This document shows positions 34,336 through 46,554 of a stretch of DNA of 64,000 nt, piece by piece. Source of the stretch: Shinisaurus crocodilurus (lineage: Eukaryota; Chordata; Lepidosauria; Squamata; Shinisauridae); the NCBI GenBank assembly GCA_021292165.1, contig CM037877.1:108995858-109059857 (forward strand), read 5' to 3'. Both the position numbers and the translations under genes were made by a program. The notes below the pieces were generated by a model. It saw nothing but the letters and a program-made list of their open reading frames with translations, was not told the DNA's origin and searched no databases. The number at the start of each line of letters is the position of its first letter. Position 1 is the first letter of the stretch.

Positions 34336-34463
34336 CCAAGAGACTTTTGGTTTAATGTTTTCACAGGAAAACGGGATGGGTTTTGAAGCCACAACTACTT
34401 TTAAAATTTAATCTGTAGAGGGGTCCTCATAACGTTTCCCCCCACTTTTCTTTTGAACTGCAG

Positions 34464-34704
34464 CTGGTGAGCATGAAAAGCTGGAGTGACATGCGGCAGG
34501 AAGTGATGTTCCTGACCAACGTGAATTCCACCAGTTCTTCTACCGAAATTTATCAAGCGGTATCCCGGATTGTTTGTGGCCATCCTGAGGGAGGGGGCTT
34601 GCAGGTCAAGTCTCTCAACTGGTACGAAGACAACAATTACAAAGCTCTCTTCGCAAGCAACAGCACCGAAGATGAGGTGGAGGAATTCTATGATAACTCT
34701 ACAA
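34464..34704 (+). CDS. ABCA1: ABCA1 exon 9 (extracellular domain 1, conserved Cys)
   Basis: 241 bp, the human exon 9 length, starting [19 protein letters not shown] and ending in a split Thr codon. It includes [10 protein letters not shown], where the Cys corresponds to human Cys309. In the human protein that Cys takes part in the disulfides between the two extracellular domains. Three N-S-T sequons are visible. The acceptor is ctgcag and the donor gtaagt. Identity to mammalian ABCA1 is very high here, unlike exons 6-8. An antisense L1 fragment and its duplicated flank end 117 bp upstream. Confidence 0.97.
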
Positions 34705-34905
34705 GTAAGTGGGATTCAGGGAGGACATACATAGGTTTTATTTTCAGCAAATCATTAGAGTGCCATCCCTTTTTATTTTCAAAGATTCAAGAAGCTACAA
34801 AAGATATGGGGATGGGTGGACAACCCTGACCTGTACTGGCTCTGCTCTCTGAGGGTGAGGTGGGGGGAAGACGCTCTGCATCTAGTTCAACACCCACAGT
34901 TCTTT

Positions 34906-35163
34906 TCTTTTTTTTTAATGTATTTAGTATTCATTAATTACATTTATATCCTTCCTTTTTTCCTCTTGCAAGGAACTCAGGGCAGCTTACATGGTCCTCC
35001 TCTTCTCCTTTTTATCCTCATAACAACCCTGTGAGGTAGGGTAGGCTGAGAGTCAGTGACTGGCCCAAACTCACCCAGTGAGCTTCATGGCTGAGTGGGG
35101 AATAGAACCTGGATCTCCTGAGTCCCAGTCCAGCACTCTAACCACTACACCACAGTGGCTCTC
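34906..35163 (-). mobile_element. Sauria-type SINE next to the exon 10 acceptor
   Basis: Antisense copy with all body segments present. Its tRNA-like head ends about 28 bp before exon 10, inside the region where branch point and pyrimidine tract normally lie. Confidence 0.9.
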
Positions 35164-35169
35164 TTTTAA

Positions 35170-35496
<327 letters not shown>

Positions 35497-36023
35497 TAAA
35501 GGCGAAGCCACAAGTTCCCACCTCTGACAACTTTTGTTTCGAAGTTTGGGGGGGGCAGTTCTGCATGTGTGTGTCAATTTGGCGGGGACTGGAGGGCAAT
35601 ATCGGGGTGTGTGTGAAATTATCCAAAAGTTTGGTCAGCGGTAATAACAGCGGTGGTTTCTTTCTCACTTTTATTTGCCGCAGCAAGTGATGTTGGTGGC
35701 AGAGTTTCTCTCGATGGCTGCCATTTTGCCCCTAACAGTGCCCTTGCAGTGACCTTACATCATGGTATAGCATCATTCTGAGGGGTAATATGCAGGTGTG
35801 TGTGGGGGGAAGTATAGTAGATGCCAGCAGGCAGCCGCTCAGAGAAGCTATGCCACCATTGCTCCTTGCAGTGGCAGTAAAAAATAGAGGGTTTTTGTTT
35901 TTGTTTTTTAAAGAACAGAAACCTCTGCAGGGCCATCCCTACATTTAGACAGAATGAGGCTGCTGCATCAGGCAGTGGATTCTGGGTGTCCTGAAAAGGC
36001 TGTAAATGGTTAGTTATTGAGGA

Positions 36024-36024
<1 letters not shown>

Positions 36025-36067
<43 letters not shown>
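36025..36067 (+). repeat. (GAT)n microsatellite
   Basis: About 14 GAT/ATG units in intron 10. The poly-Met frame over it is not a gene. Confidence 0.93.
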
Positions 36068-36068
<1 letters not shown>

Positions 36069-36319
36069 ATTTTACTGGCACAGAGGAGAGGTGGTTGTAA
36101 AATTTTCTGCCTCAGGTACCGAAATAACTTGGGTGACTTCGAGTATTATGTACCTTGACAAAGAGGGAAAGCACAGGGTGGGGGTGGTTGAGCACCATTT
36201 TCTGCTCCACTTCAGGCAGCAAAATCTCTTGGGCTAGCCTCTGCCAATGCCTGCACTAGCTCCTGAAATTTTGAATACTTTCACCCCTCCCCTAAAAATG
36301 CTGCAATCTCCCCGTCTCC

Positions 36320-36321
<2 letters not shown>

Positions 36322-36382
<61 letters not shown>
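36322..36382 (+). repeat. (TC)n(AC)n compound microsatellite
   Basis: About 14 CT units followed by about 16 CA units in intron 10. Confidence 0.93.
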
Positions 36383-36384
<2 letters not shown>

Positions 36385-36684
36385 CTGGTTTGCATGATTG
36401 CCGGAACCCACTGTGGCTTGCTTGCTTGCTTATTTATTTATTTATGCTATATTTGCTGACCCAGATAGATGCTCAAGAACAGCGAGGGCTTTAATTTTAA
36501 GTATTGCAATGTTTTTCATAGATCATAGAGTTGGAAGGAGCCTACAAGGCTATCGAGTCCAACCCCCTGCTCAATGCAGGAAACTAGAGGAGGGGTCTCC
36601 CATACAAGTAATAACCAGGCCTGACCCTGCTTAGCTTTCCATGCTCAGACAAGCTGAGCCAGTGTAAGCCACTGGGTACTGTAT

Positions 36685-37145
36685 GACAGAGGTGGGCAGA
36701 TTTCAGGCTGATGAGATCTACTTTGGTTCTTTACTAGAACCCTGAGCCTGGTGCAAAAGACACACAGTTAGAATTCAAGAATTCTGAGCCCAGGAACTTG
36801 AGTACTAAAACCAAATGCAGCTCATAGTCCTTCTGCACAAAAAATGACACCTGGTTACCCCAAGCCAGAGATGGGCAAGTAGTTTTGGCCTACAGCTCCT
36901 ATTAGTCCTAGCCAGCATAGCCAATGGTGAAGGGTGCTGGGAGTTGTAGGCCAAAATATCTGGAGGGCCACAAGCTGCCCACCCTGGCCCTAAACATTCT
37001 TCATTTCAGCAGTAGAATTTAGGGTGGGAGTCATTTTGTCGCTGCTCTTGTTAAACAATTGAGAGTCAAAAGTCCTTGCCGATGTACTGCAAATCACCCA
37101 GAGATCTACCAGTAGATCCAGATCTACCTTCTGCCCACCACTGCT
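36685..37145. mobile_element. DNA element with nested palindromic repeat
   Basis: The outer ends aggtgggcagattt and ttctgcccaccactg are inverted. Inside it, 36,865-36,986 is a separate palindromic MITE copy (cctacagctcctattag against gggagttgtaggcc). Confidence 0.6.
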
Positions 37146-37429
37146 GAAGGAGCAACAGAGTGGAGTACAAAGAACAAACTGCTTGGCTGGTGAGGCCAAT
37201 AAAGAGATGTTGGGAGCTGGCCAACATGTGTGTGCGTGCGTGCGTGCGTGTACGCATGCTAATCTCTAAAATTGGATGCTGGGCTGTGGACTTTGAGGGA
37301 TACAGCCAGTGTTGATCCTTCCAGCAGAAGGAAATCTGGGTGATGGGGGGTGCCATTGCACTGTTTTTCATCTGTTCTGCTGGTTTTGTGATTTTGATGT
37401 CACCTTTGTCCCTTTCGCTGTCCGGGCAG

Positions 37430-37546
37430 GTAAACAAGACATTCCAGGAGCTAGGTGTCTTCCGTGATCTTGGAGGGATGTGGGAAGAGATAAGACCCAA
37501 GATAAGAACTTTCATGGAGAAAAGCCAGGAAATGGATCTGGTCCGG
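37430..37546 (+). CDS. ABCA1: ABCA1 exon 11 (extracellular domain 1)
   Basis: 39 codons in phase 0, [18 protein letters not shown] to SQEMDLVR. It has the human exon 11 length of 117 bp. The acceptor is gggcag and the donor gtcagt, a weaker but acceptable GT site. An NKT glycosylation sequon sits at the start. It is strongly conserved with mammalian ABCA1. Confidence 0.97.
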
Positions 37547-40500
37547 GTCAGTATACCATAACTTCTTGTTTCTCAGATGACACCGGGTGGATCTCCAGAG
37601 GCCCTATTTACAAGAAGGGACTTAAATCTATTTATTTTAGTACTGTGATTGGCACTCTGGCCTTGAGCGAGTATGTGCGTGTCTGTGTAGTAGCTCATTT
37701 CTTGTGACAAGCCTGCTTGTCCTGGGCTTTCTTGCCCGTGCAGTGTGACAGCAGCCAGGGATGGAGGAGGAAGGTTCTTCTCTCTAGATGACACCCTCTC
37801 CCCTCTGTGATTTCATTTAATCACGTTTCACGGGGCTCTGAACTAGAGGGGAATGTGATTTATGTATTACCTCACCGGCTGTAATGCAGGAAGCAGGTGC
37901 AGGTCTACCTGTCACTACCCAACTTTTGCGAGCATGACCGAAATATTTAATTGGGGATAATAACAATAAATGATTGTAGTCTTTTAGTATTGTAATACTG
38001 GCTAAAAAAAAAGAGCTTCCGATCCAATGTCAGCGGTGCTGTTTGGTATGTTTGCTATTGGTTAGCCAGTGTTTTGTAGCAGCCAGACCCCTGGACTTTG
38101 ATCTGGTGGTCCTGGGTTCAAATTTCTTAACAGCCATGAAGCTCACTGGGTAGACTGAGAGAGAAAAATGTCCCCTTCTGTGCTTAAAATTCATGATGTT
38201 TCACTAATTGGAGATACCCTTCCTGGAAGCCTAATTAACCTGTTCAAATCCAGATGGACAATGTGGCTGTTTTGTTTAACTCACTGCCTGCTCACAGAGC
38301 CGGAGTTTGCCTAGGGAAAGAGCAACTCACCCAGACTCTATGAGAAAGCAGGGGGACTGTGGAACTGGTGCATGTGAGGAGAGCATCACATTATTGGCTG
38401 TGCACCACCGGGAAACGAGCACTCTCTGGCCAGCAGACACATTTGGCAGTCACACAGATGGTCAGTTGTGAAAGTGGGAAAGAGGCTCAGGTTGTAGCAT
38501 TCTCTTAATGACAGGCTGTTTGTTTAGAGTTCACAAGAACACCAAATGTGCTGTGCAGTGACGTTCCAGAGAGGATGCAAGCCAGGTTCTCTGACGGATG
38601 ACCCCCCCCCACCGCAACTGGGCAGTGTCAGCTGTTGATGTCTTCCTTCCTTTGCCATTCCTGCTCAGGTTGATAATAAGGAAGACACGAGGGTATCACA
38701 ATACGATGTTGTGGTTTGTTTCAAAATTTAACAGTGTGAGTGGGGGCTGGGGGGTAAACTCTCCCTTCCTGTGCTGGGGGTTAGGGGTGGCAGCCAGCTA
38801 TGCAGCCCGCAGCAAAACAGAGTGCTGTAGCTTTATCTTTACTTGCTTGTTTGTTTTATGTGTTAGTCGCCTAATAACCTGGGTTCTTTGCGCGATGTAC
38901 AGTTGAACCGTTTAAAACGATTCAAACATGGAATCCACAAAAAAACAATCACAGTATGCATGAAAATCAAGTAATACAGAAGCCAAAGCCAGAACAGAGA
39001 CAGTAACCTGATCACAAAGAGCCAAAATAACACATTTTAACACATCCCAACCGCCATAAAAGCAGAGACTAAAGCGTTAATATCAATATTTAAATGATGT
39101 TAGGATTATTAAGATGATGTTACAAGGCCTAGGGGAATGGAAAAGTCTTTCCCAACACTCCAGAGCAGATTTCGAGGGGATGCGAGGCCTGCAGAAGGGA
39201 GAGGGAATTGCTGAAAATCTCCCTTTCCCGTTCCGCTGATGGTAGCCATACATCGGCAGAGGGAACTAGTTGGGCTCCTCCATTTGCTTGGCACTTGAAA
39301 GGCAGCAGGAGAAGAGGTTTTTGGAAGGTGGGGAAAAAAAGCGGTACCGGTACTTCTTCCTTTCCCCCTCCCAATAAAGCCTCTCCCCCTGCTCTATAGT
39401 GCAACAGTGCTAAAGCAGCACTCCGGTTCAGGGCTGACTCTTGGTACAGAGAAGGGATTAACCCAACTCAACCCTTAGGCCTGGCTGTCAAACCTGAGCA
39501 CTTTAGTGCTATAGAGCAGAGGAGAGGGTATGGCTTGAGAAGGGGGAAAGGAAAATGGGTTTCCCTTCAGCCTACTGGCTCTCTGGACTATCAAAGGCAC
39601 TCTGAGTGCTCCGCCCTCATCGTGCCGGAGCTCCATGGCAGTATAAGGATTTTTTTAAAAAAACTTTTTTTAAAAATCCAATATTTTGCTGCAGACCTTG
39701 CATTTCCCCAGTATTTGCCACAAGTCCCCTTGTCCGTGGGTGTTGGCGTATTGCTGCCTGCCAATGGTGCTACCTGCTTTGCTGTGAGCAGGAGTGATAA
39801 TGTAGCGCTGAGCCCAGGTCACCCTCAGCAGTGCTTTGCTGTGGCCATACCAAACATGCAGACATTTTGGGGTCTGAGATTATTGACATTTTGCCGACTG
39901 ATCATTATACCCCCAAATTTGCCAACTGAGGCTGGCTGCCTCACTCTGCCTAATGGTAGGGCTGGCCCTGCAAATGTGGCTCATTGGCCTGCAAACTTTA
40001 CCTTTAGTGTCTCATGTTTGGTTACCAGGACACCCCAATGTGCTTTCTGGACTGTTTTCTCCAGTACCTGTAAATTATATAAATGCAGGCTGTAGATTTT
40101 TAAAAACAACAGCAACAATAGAAGATTTTACGCCCGCTTTCTGGGGTTGTTTGTGTGTTTGTGTGTGTTGTTGTTTACAGCATAAACCAGTTCATAACCT
40201 GTTTGGCACCAGATTTAGCCTGCAATTCCTATACACACTTACCTGGAAGTAAATCCAATTGAAGTCAGTGGGACTTACTTCTGATTTGACACATGTAGGA
40301 TTGCCCTGTAAGTGTCTTGTAACTTGCTGTGTGGGGAGCCATCTCTGGCTTCGTGTTTTTGGATGATACGTGTGTTAGGAAGTTAATAACCCGTTATACT
40401 TGGTCATCTCTTTGCCTATGTATCCCTGCAGCAGAGAGTCCTGTTTGGACTAAGCTGACCATGCTTAAAAACCACCAAGCAGCTGAAACAATGTGTTTCT

Positions 40501-41263
40501 TCCCTTAAGCCTCTCCAATTTCAGCAGTGCCTTTGTTTGTTTGCTTTTGGCAGAGATATCCGGTTTTCCAGAGATGCTTTACAAGGCTGCCCCCTAGTGG
40601 GGCAAAAGTGGGAACACAGCAAAGGAGGACTTGATTCTTTCACAGAACAAGCTGAGATAAACATACAGATTTTTTTTCTCACCTATTTCAGTTTATATAC
40701 CCTATTTAGTGATATTGTTGCAGGATAATACCTTCCTGTGATCAGGGCCTGTGGAAACCTGTCCCCACAGGTATATTACAGCCACCCTCCTTAAATTTTC
40801 AGCTTTCATTTTTAAAATGTTCAGCTTTCATAAACGATTCCACTTTCAGTAAAGACAGCAACAACAACTCTAGCGGCCTTTTTGTGGAAATATATGTATA
40901 TTTTCCAATCTGCATATGGATCGCTAACATGTGAAAGAGAAAGAAATGCTTGAAACTGTATAATGTCCTGGTTTTCTAAATGTAGGGAGATTCTTACATT
41001 GGGGAGAATGCGTTCCTCCCCCCAAAACTGTCTGCAAAAGTGGTACAGTCTGGGGAGGGCTGTGCAATATGATATTTCTGAATGTGTAGCTTGGCTTTTA
41101 CTGGGAAGGGGCAAAAAGTAGAAAGAATCACTTGCCCAAGTGGTATGCTGTGGTACTTCTCTAGTACCCTGGTAAGACTGGGGATGCTTTTCGGAACCAG
41201 AAATTGCTAAAAGTGGACCTGGATGTACTTAACCAGGGTTTTACTGACTAGGATTCAGGTAAC

Positions 41264-41512
41264 CCAGTGTGGCATAGTGGAGAGAGTGTCGGGCTGGGAC
41301 TCAGGAGATCTGGGTTCTAGTCCCTGCTAGGCCATGAAACTCACTGGGTGACTTTGGGCCAGTCACGGACTCTCAGCCTGACCTACCTCACAGGGTTGTT
41401 GTGAGGATAAAATGGAGAGGAGGAGGAGGAGGATTATGTAAGCCGCCTTGGGTTCCTTGCAGGAAAAAAGGCTGGGTATAAATGTAATAAATAAATAAAT
41501 AAATAAATAAAC
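41264..41512 (+). mobile_element. Sauria-type SINE
   Basis: Full-length sense copy in intron 11: cagtgtggcatagtgg head, gggttctagtccctgc B-box region, (gga)n run and (aata)n tail. Confidence 0.9.
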
Positions 41513-41850
41513 CCAAGTGCCTAGAGTGAGGGATAGGGGGAAGTGATAAGAGGGTTCAAGTGAATGGATTCTAGTTGACCAGCATAATTCTCAACTCTAT
41601 TCTCACATTATTGTAATAGTGTTGCCTCTTGCTAGCCTGGAAATAATCCAGATGCTGACAAACAGGCATTGAGGGTTAGTCTACAAGCAGCTTAGATATG
41701 TCCAGAAGAACAGAACACAGTGGAATAATATGTGGCCTATTGCACTTAATCTGAATTGTGATGTAAGAGCTGGAAAGAGGTTAAGAACAAAATTCTGGTC
41801 TCCTAGAAGACGACGACGATGAAGAAGAAGTAGTAGTCCTATGCATTAGA

Positions 41851-41968
41851 GCAGCCTTCCCCAATCTGGTGCCCTTCAGATGTGTTGGACTACAGCTCCC
41901 ATCATCCCCAGCTAGCATGGGCGTTCTTGCCCAACACATTTGGAGCACACCAGGTTGTGGGAGGCTGC
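41851..41968. repeat. Palindromic MITE family copy
   Basis: Ends gcagccttccccaatctgg and caccaggttgtgggaggc, with the core ggactacagctcccatcat. Confidence 0.8.
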
Positions 41969-42236
41969 ATTAGAGCATCTGTTGCAAGTTTTAGAGATAT
42001 CTTGATGGAATTAGCAACTTTTATTCTTGAGAAACATGTCCCCCCCCTTAAATGAAAACTATTACCTTATAATGGGTTGCAGATGTTTGTTTTTCCTACC
42101 TGTATACCTGTCCAGTAACGATATGCTTGAGTGTGAGCTACAAGTGGACAATAGCTCTGTAAAATGTTGCTAATATTCTTCTCCCTTACTTCAGGATACA
42201 TTTAACTAATCTTCTTTGTCCTGTTGATAACTTTAG

Positions 42237-42425
42237 ACATTACTGAAGAACAAGTTCCTTCAGAACCACCACTTGGTAGGTTCAACCTGGACCATTGAGG
42301 ATGTGACCCTGTTTTTGGCGAAGTACCCAGAGGATGTTCCCCCAGTGAATGGCTCAAACTACACTTGGAGAGATGCTTTCAATGAAACGGATCGTGCTAT
42401 TTTGACTATTTCCCGCTTCATGGAA
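42237..42425 (+). CDS. ABCA1: ABCA1 exon 12 (extracellular domain 1)
   Basis: 63 codons in phase 0, TLLKNKFLQNHHLVGSTWT to AILTISRFME, three codons fewer than human exon 12 (198 bp as I recall). The acceptor is ctttag and the donor gtgagt. The C-terminal half (YTWRDAFNET, TISRFME) is nearly invariant. The N-terminal third, around human SRDNDHFWEQQLDG, is diverged and shortened. Sequons NGS, NYT and NET are visible. Confidence 0.96.
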
Positions 42426-43811
42426 GTGAGTCTCCTATTGTTGCTTGGATACATTTGGTATTGTTTTATTTTTTAAGTAAGATTTTTTTTTAACTTTATT
42501 TCTTCATCAGGACTATTTCTCTCCCCCCCCCCCCCCACAAATCAATTCAGGAATGAAATACTTTGTGTTTTGTAGAGTAATATAGAAGGGAAATAGCTTT
42601 TAAGGGATATGCAGGGCCAACTTTTGCATTCTGGGGTTTTTTTTCTTACTCGCAGCTCACAGTTTGTTGTGTAATTTACACATCATAAGACCTACCAGCA
42701 AGTGCTTTTAGGACATTGTCTAAAACAGGGTAGTAAAAAATATTACCAAATTTCAGCCACCGGCCTTTTACAGTTTGCTTTCTATAAACCAAACATGCCC
42801 AGGGAACAAAGTTCCCCAGAAATCTCCTTAAGAATACACTTTATGGGAACTTTTGGACCCCAAACAACTGAAACATTTATGGAGGAACAAAAGGAGGCCA
42901 TCCACTGGTCATCTTAGTCTCTTTTGATTAGCCAAGAACAATAGCAAACACCTCCTTCAAACAGAAAAGAAATCCATTGAGGGAAAGCTTTGTTATGGTG
43001 AATTAAATTTTACAGGCCTCAGGCCTTTTTCAGGCTTTTCAAATGCAGATTGCCTGGATTAAGGAAATATTAAGTCTTTAGTTACCTTAAGTAGCTGAAA
43101 CCTGAAATCCATTCTTATTCTGATCCTAACAGCCTGGGGAAAACATTTAGTAAGACAAAAGCCTTTCGTATGCACAATTTGCTTTGCCTGAGGCACTTCA
43201 TTTTTGGGATTATCAGAACCCTGGTATGCAATGAACACAAGGTTTCATGAAAACACAGGATGAGAGTTTAGGATGTGTGTGTGGGGGCGGGATTCTTGGG
43301 CAAGAAGCCATCAATGGACCTCCTTAACCAGCCAGGACAGAGGGACTAGTGCTCACCAACTTTGCCAGATGACTTATGCAAGCAACCCAAGCCGCATCCT
43401 CAATTCATTTTGGACAAGTTGCCTTCCAAGTCTCAGCGGTGTTGCTAATAGGCAGTGCCAACATTCTTTATATCCTTAGTCATGCAGCCCTAATTAGTCT
43501 TGCCAAACTAGATGGGACTTCAGAGTCAGCATGCGTAGGACTGGGCTGTTGGCTATAACCATGCATTTGGTCACATGCACTTAGGCTCTCAGAATACCAA
43601 GCCCAAGTTAGATGGGAAAATAAATGAACATTCCATACAAAATTATAATTATGTAACAGTGTGGTTAGACATAATTTGGGCATAATTTTGACTTCAACGT
43701 CAAATTATAATTAAATAACAGTGTGGCTAGACATACCTTTGACATACGAATGTTTGCTTCCAAAAGAAGTTTCAGCTCAGCTCCTGATTCCATTGTCTGT
43801 CGTCATTGCAG
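42426..43811 (+). other. ABCA1: ABCA1 intron 12
   Basis: 1.4 kb. A C-run lies near 42,523-42,537. Near 43,640-43,735 a 35-bp unit containing acagtgtgg and tagacata is present twice in tandem with a spacing of about 61 bp. No mobile element with clear ends was recognised. Confidence 0.6.
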
Positions 43812-44017
43812 TGTGTCAATTTGGACAAACTGGAAGCCATGCCTAGCGAGGTGCGGCTTATCAACAAGTCCATGGAACTCCTAGATCAGAGGAGGTTTTG
43901 GGCAGGCGTCGTCTTCCCTGAAATTGCTCCTGACAGCGTGAAGTTGCCTCATCATGTCAAGTACAAGATACGGATGGACATAGACAGTGTGGAAAGGACG
44001 AACAAAATTAAGGACAG
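43812..44017 (+). CDS. ABCA1: ABCA1 exon 13 (extracellular domain 1)
   Basis: 206 bp as in human, [20 protein letters not shown] to VERTNKIKD, ending in a split Arg codon (human has Gly here). The acceptor is attgcag and the donor gtgagc. It encodes the conserved KFWAG-like and [13 protein letters not shown] segments close to the membrane end of extracellular domain 1. The following intron is only 97 bp, the shortest in the window. Confidence 0.97.
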
Positions 44018-44114
44018 GTGAGCATTCCTCAGAGAGGCTTTATTAACTCCAGAGTTATTACAAGCAGACATGAGAATTTATCATAGACAATGAGCTGTGC
44101 TTGTGCTTTGTTAG

Positions 44115-44291
44115 ATACTGGGACCCAGGCCCTCGAGCTGATCCCTTCGATGACATGCGCTACATCTGGGGAGGCTTTGCTTACTTACAGGATGTGATAG
44201 AACAAGCGATCATCCGGGCTCAGACAGGCTCTGAGAAGAAAACTGGTGTCTATGTACAGCAGATGCCTTACCCCTGCTACGTGGATGACAT
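44115..44291 (+). CDS. ABCA1: ABCA1 exon 14 (end of extracellular domain 1, Tangier-mutation cluster)
   Basis: 177 bp as in human, [20 protein letters not shown] to [11 protein letters not shown], ending in a split Ile codon. The Arg, Trp and Gln of [12 protein letters not shown] correspond to human R587, W590 and Q597, residues whose substitution causes Tangier disease in people. All three are intact here. The acceptor is ttag and the donor gtaagt. This exon leads directly into membrane helix 2. Confidence 0.97.
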
Positions 44292-45206
44292 GTAAGTGAT
44301 GGTGCAAATGAGGGGTGGGGAACTTCTGGCCCGGGGACCAAATCTGGCTCTCCTGGGTTCCCCAGATGGCCACACCCACTTCCCCTGGCCCCCACCTCTT
44401 TCCCCCATTGTGAAAGATTGAAACGCCTCTCCTAAGGCTTTTGTTACTGGCAGTAAGAGCTTTAGCCTACAGTGTGCTGGTATTTTGGCCCCGCCCCAAT
44501 CGCCTTTGGCCCCACCCATCAGTGGAAATTTGATTTGCCCCTTGGACTGCAAGAGGTTCAGCCTCATACATGAATGGCCTGCTGGCGTGGCTGGCTCCCC
44601 TGTAAGGCAGAATGAGCCTGTCTTTTTGGGTGGCCACTTTGGGACAAATTTAAACAGCCCTTAACCTGTCTGCAGACTTTGCAGAGGCAGTAAAAGGAAA
44701 GGACCCCCATGATGGGGCTTGGGCGTTTCCCTAGAGAGGTCAATTGTTCCCTACGTGGTGCCATTTTCTCCAAGATGGTACTGCCCAGGGAAAGGAAGCT
44801 GCTCTTAGACCATCTCAGCGGGGACAAATGCTTCCAAAATGCGGATAGCTAAGCTTTCAAGAGCAGTCTGTACTTCTGGGACAGTCCAAGATGGCGCTGG
44901 ATAGGAAGGAGATGGCCATCAAGATTCTGTTTCCAGCAGTAGCTCATCAGATGCTCCTGAAAACCTGACAGAGATGGTCTTCCCTTGCTTCTCACCTCTG
45001 AACATTGGCTTTCCATTTAGCTGTGAAGACAGCCCTCTATAAACAAATTCATGGATGATAGGCCTAATCCTTTTTTAAAGCTCTCTAAGCTGCCACACTG
45101 AGTGCCACATTGAACAAAGAAGTATTTCCGTTTGTCTGTCTGGAACTGGCTGCCCATTCAGGAACATAACCCCAAGCCTTTGCCTTCCTGCCACTTTCCC
45201 CTTCAG
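44292..45206 (+). other. ABCA1: ABCA1 intron 14
   Basis: About 44,310-44,570 looks like a non-autonomous hAT-type repeat: a ggggtggggaac head, then a ggccc/ccccacc-rich body. The call comes from general resemblance to known vertebrate repeats. The remainder shows nothing recognisable. Confidence 0.4.
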
Positions 45207-45429
45207 TTTCCTGCGTGTCACGAGCCGATCAATGCCACTCTTCATGACTCTGGCTTGGATCTACTCTGTGGCAGTGATCATCAAGGGGATTGTGTATGAG
45301 AAGGAAGCCCGGCTGAAAGAGACCATGAGGATCATGGGCCTGGACAACGGCATCCTCTGGCTTAGCTGGTTCATTAGCAGTTTTATCCCACTCCTGATGA
45401 GTGCAGGGCTCCTGACGCTGATCCTCAAG
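45207..45429 (+). CDS. ABCA1: ABCA1 exon 15 (membrane helices 2 and 3)
   Basis: 223 bp as in human, [19 protein letters not shown] to LLTLILK. Two hydrophobic spans are visible: one around [20 protein letters not shown] and one around [20 protein letters not shown]. They are separated by the conserved cytosolic coupling segment [17 protein letters not shown]. The acceptor is ttcag and the donor gtgagc. Confidence 0.98.
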
Positions 45430-45507
45430 GTGAGCCTGGCTCCATTTTTTTAAAATGGGATGCTTCATCCATGACAGTTGATCTAGTGTAGTAGCTAAGC
45501 GCGCAAT

Positions 45508-45658
45508 GCAGGCTTCCCCCAACCTGGCACCCTCCAGATGGGTTGGACTACAACTCCCAGCATTCCCAGCCAGCATGGCCATTGGCCATGCTGGCTGGGA
45601 ATGCTGGGAGTTGTAGTTCCACCCATCTGGAGGGCCCCAGGTTGGGGAAGGCTGGTGT
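45508..45658. repeat. Near-perfect foldback repeat (palindromic MITE family)
   Basis: Two arms of about 70 bp meet without a loop at catggccattggccatg, with the core ggactacaactcccagcat. This is the best preserved of about 17 copies of the same palindromic family in the window. Confidence 0.9.
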
Positions 45659-46554
45659 AAGGAGTGAGTCAGGACACACCCTGCCACTGTAAATAAAACA
45701 CTGTATAAATGCTGAATATTATTTTTCCTCTGCTCCCTCTCCTCCACTTCCTACACCCTGAATTACATACCATAAGTGCCTCTCCATGTAACTTCTGCTG
45801 GCACTCGTTTGCTTCTCACACTGATGATTAACCACAGTGACCAGGAGCCTCATGCTGGGTGTTTGGATAAACCTATAACCTGAAGTCTGTTTCTGGCGCA
45901 GACTGTGACCTAAAAGAAGGGCTGAAGATGTCAAGGAATGACATAGGAAAGAGATGCCAGCCTACACCAGCAATTCTTAAATGCCATTGTATTGCAGATC
46001 ACTATTACACTTTGATTGTTCTTTGTGGACCACCAATTTTCATATACTACAGCCACCAAGCGGGAGACCGTTAAAGGCTTCTGAATTAAAACATAACTTT
46101 TTCTCCAATCCAATGCAGCTGTCCTGAATTTTCAGAGAGAAGGGGCAGGGGAAGTATCACTGAATGACTGTCTGGCAGGTGGGAATTGTTAGGTTTGTAC
46201 ATGCTCTGTGCCATTCAGGTGTTTGCTAGTCAACTCTCCAGGGCCAAACTGAGTTGAATTTTAATTTAGTGTTAGTTGCACTTTGCTCTGGAAAGGGCCT
46301 TCAACACATTTTTATTTTCATCGTGATCTTTGGGGAGTCACCCCAGATCATGCCATGCTAGCCCACTGGTGGCCTATTGGCTAAATTTTAAGGATCTGTG
46401 ACCTGTGCCAGGGGCACTTGATGTCCTCCATATCCAAGGGGGAAATGGACGTCAGGAACAGATATCCTCTTACACAGACAACCCCAGTTGTTACACCGTT
46501 GACCAGGTTAACTCCATGCAGTGCGCAATGCAGCCATGGGAGAGTCTGCAAGGT

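Larger units (their letters stand above)
21784..34463 (+). other. ABCA1: ABCA1 intron 8
   Basis: 12.7 kb, the largest complete intron here. It holds the young LTR element (22,734-27,239), a LINE 3' end split by a SINE (29,465-30,110), hairpin elements at 31,130 and 31,506, palindromic repeats at 29,202 and 31,931, and an antisense L1 (33,639-34,335). Nothing recognisable was found in 27,290-28,700 or 32,080-33,600. Confidence 0.8.
37547..42236 (+). other. ABCA1: ABCA1 intron 11
   Basis: 4.7 kb. It holds a decayed SINE near 38,071-38,160, LINE-like sequence around 38,830-39,200, a repeat ending near 39,975 that shares its end with copies near 57,836 and 59,936, a short palindromic repeat at 40,224-40,310, a full Sauria SINE at 41,264-41,512 and a palindromic repeat at 41,851. 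The rest shows nothing recognisable. Confidence 0.65.

Noticed and set aside
36025..36237. Frame beginning with about 14 methionines
   Set aside because: It is a translation of the (GAT)n microsatellite.
45508..45658. Palindrome as a terminator or a microRNA gene
   Set aside because: It is one of about 17 related dispersed copies, so a mobile-element origin explains it better than a dedicated RNA gene.
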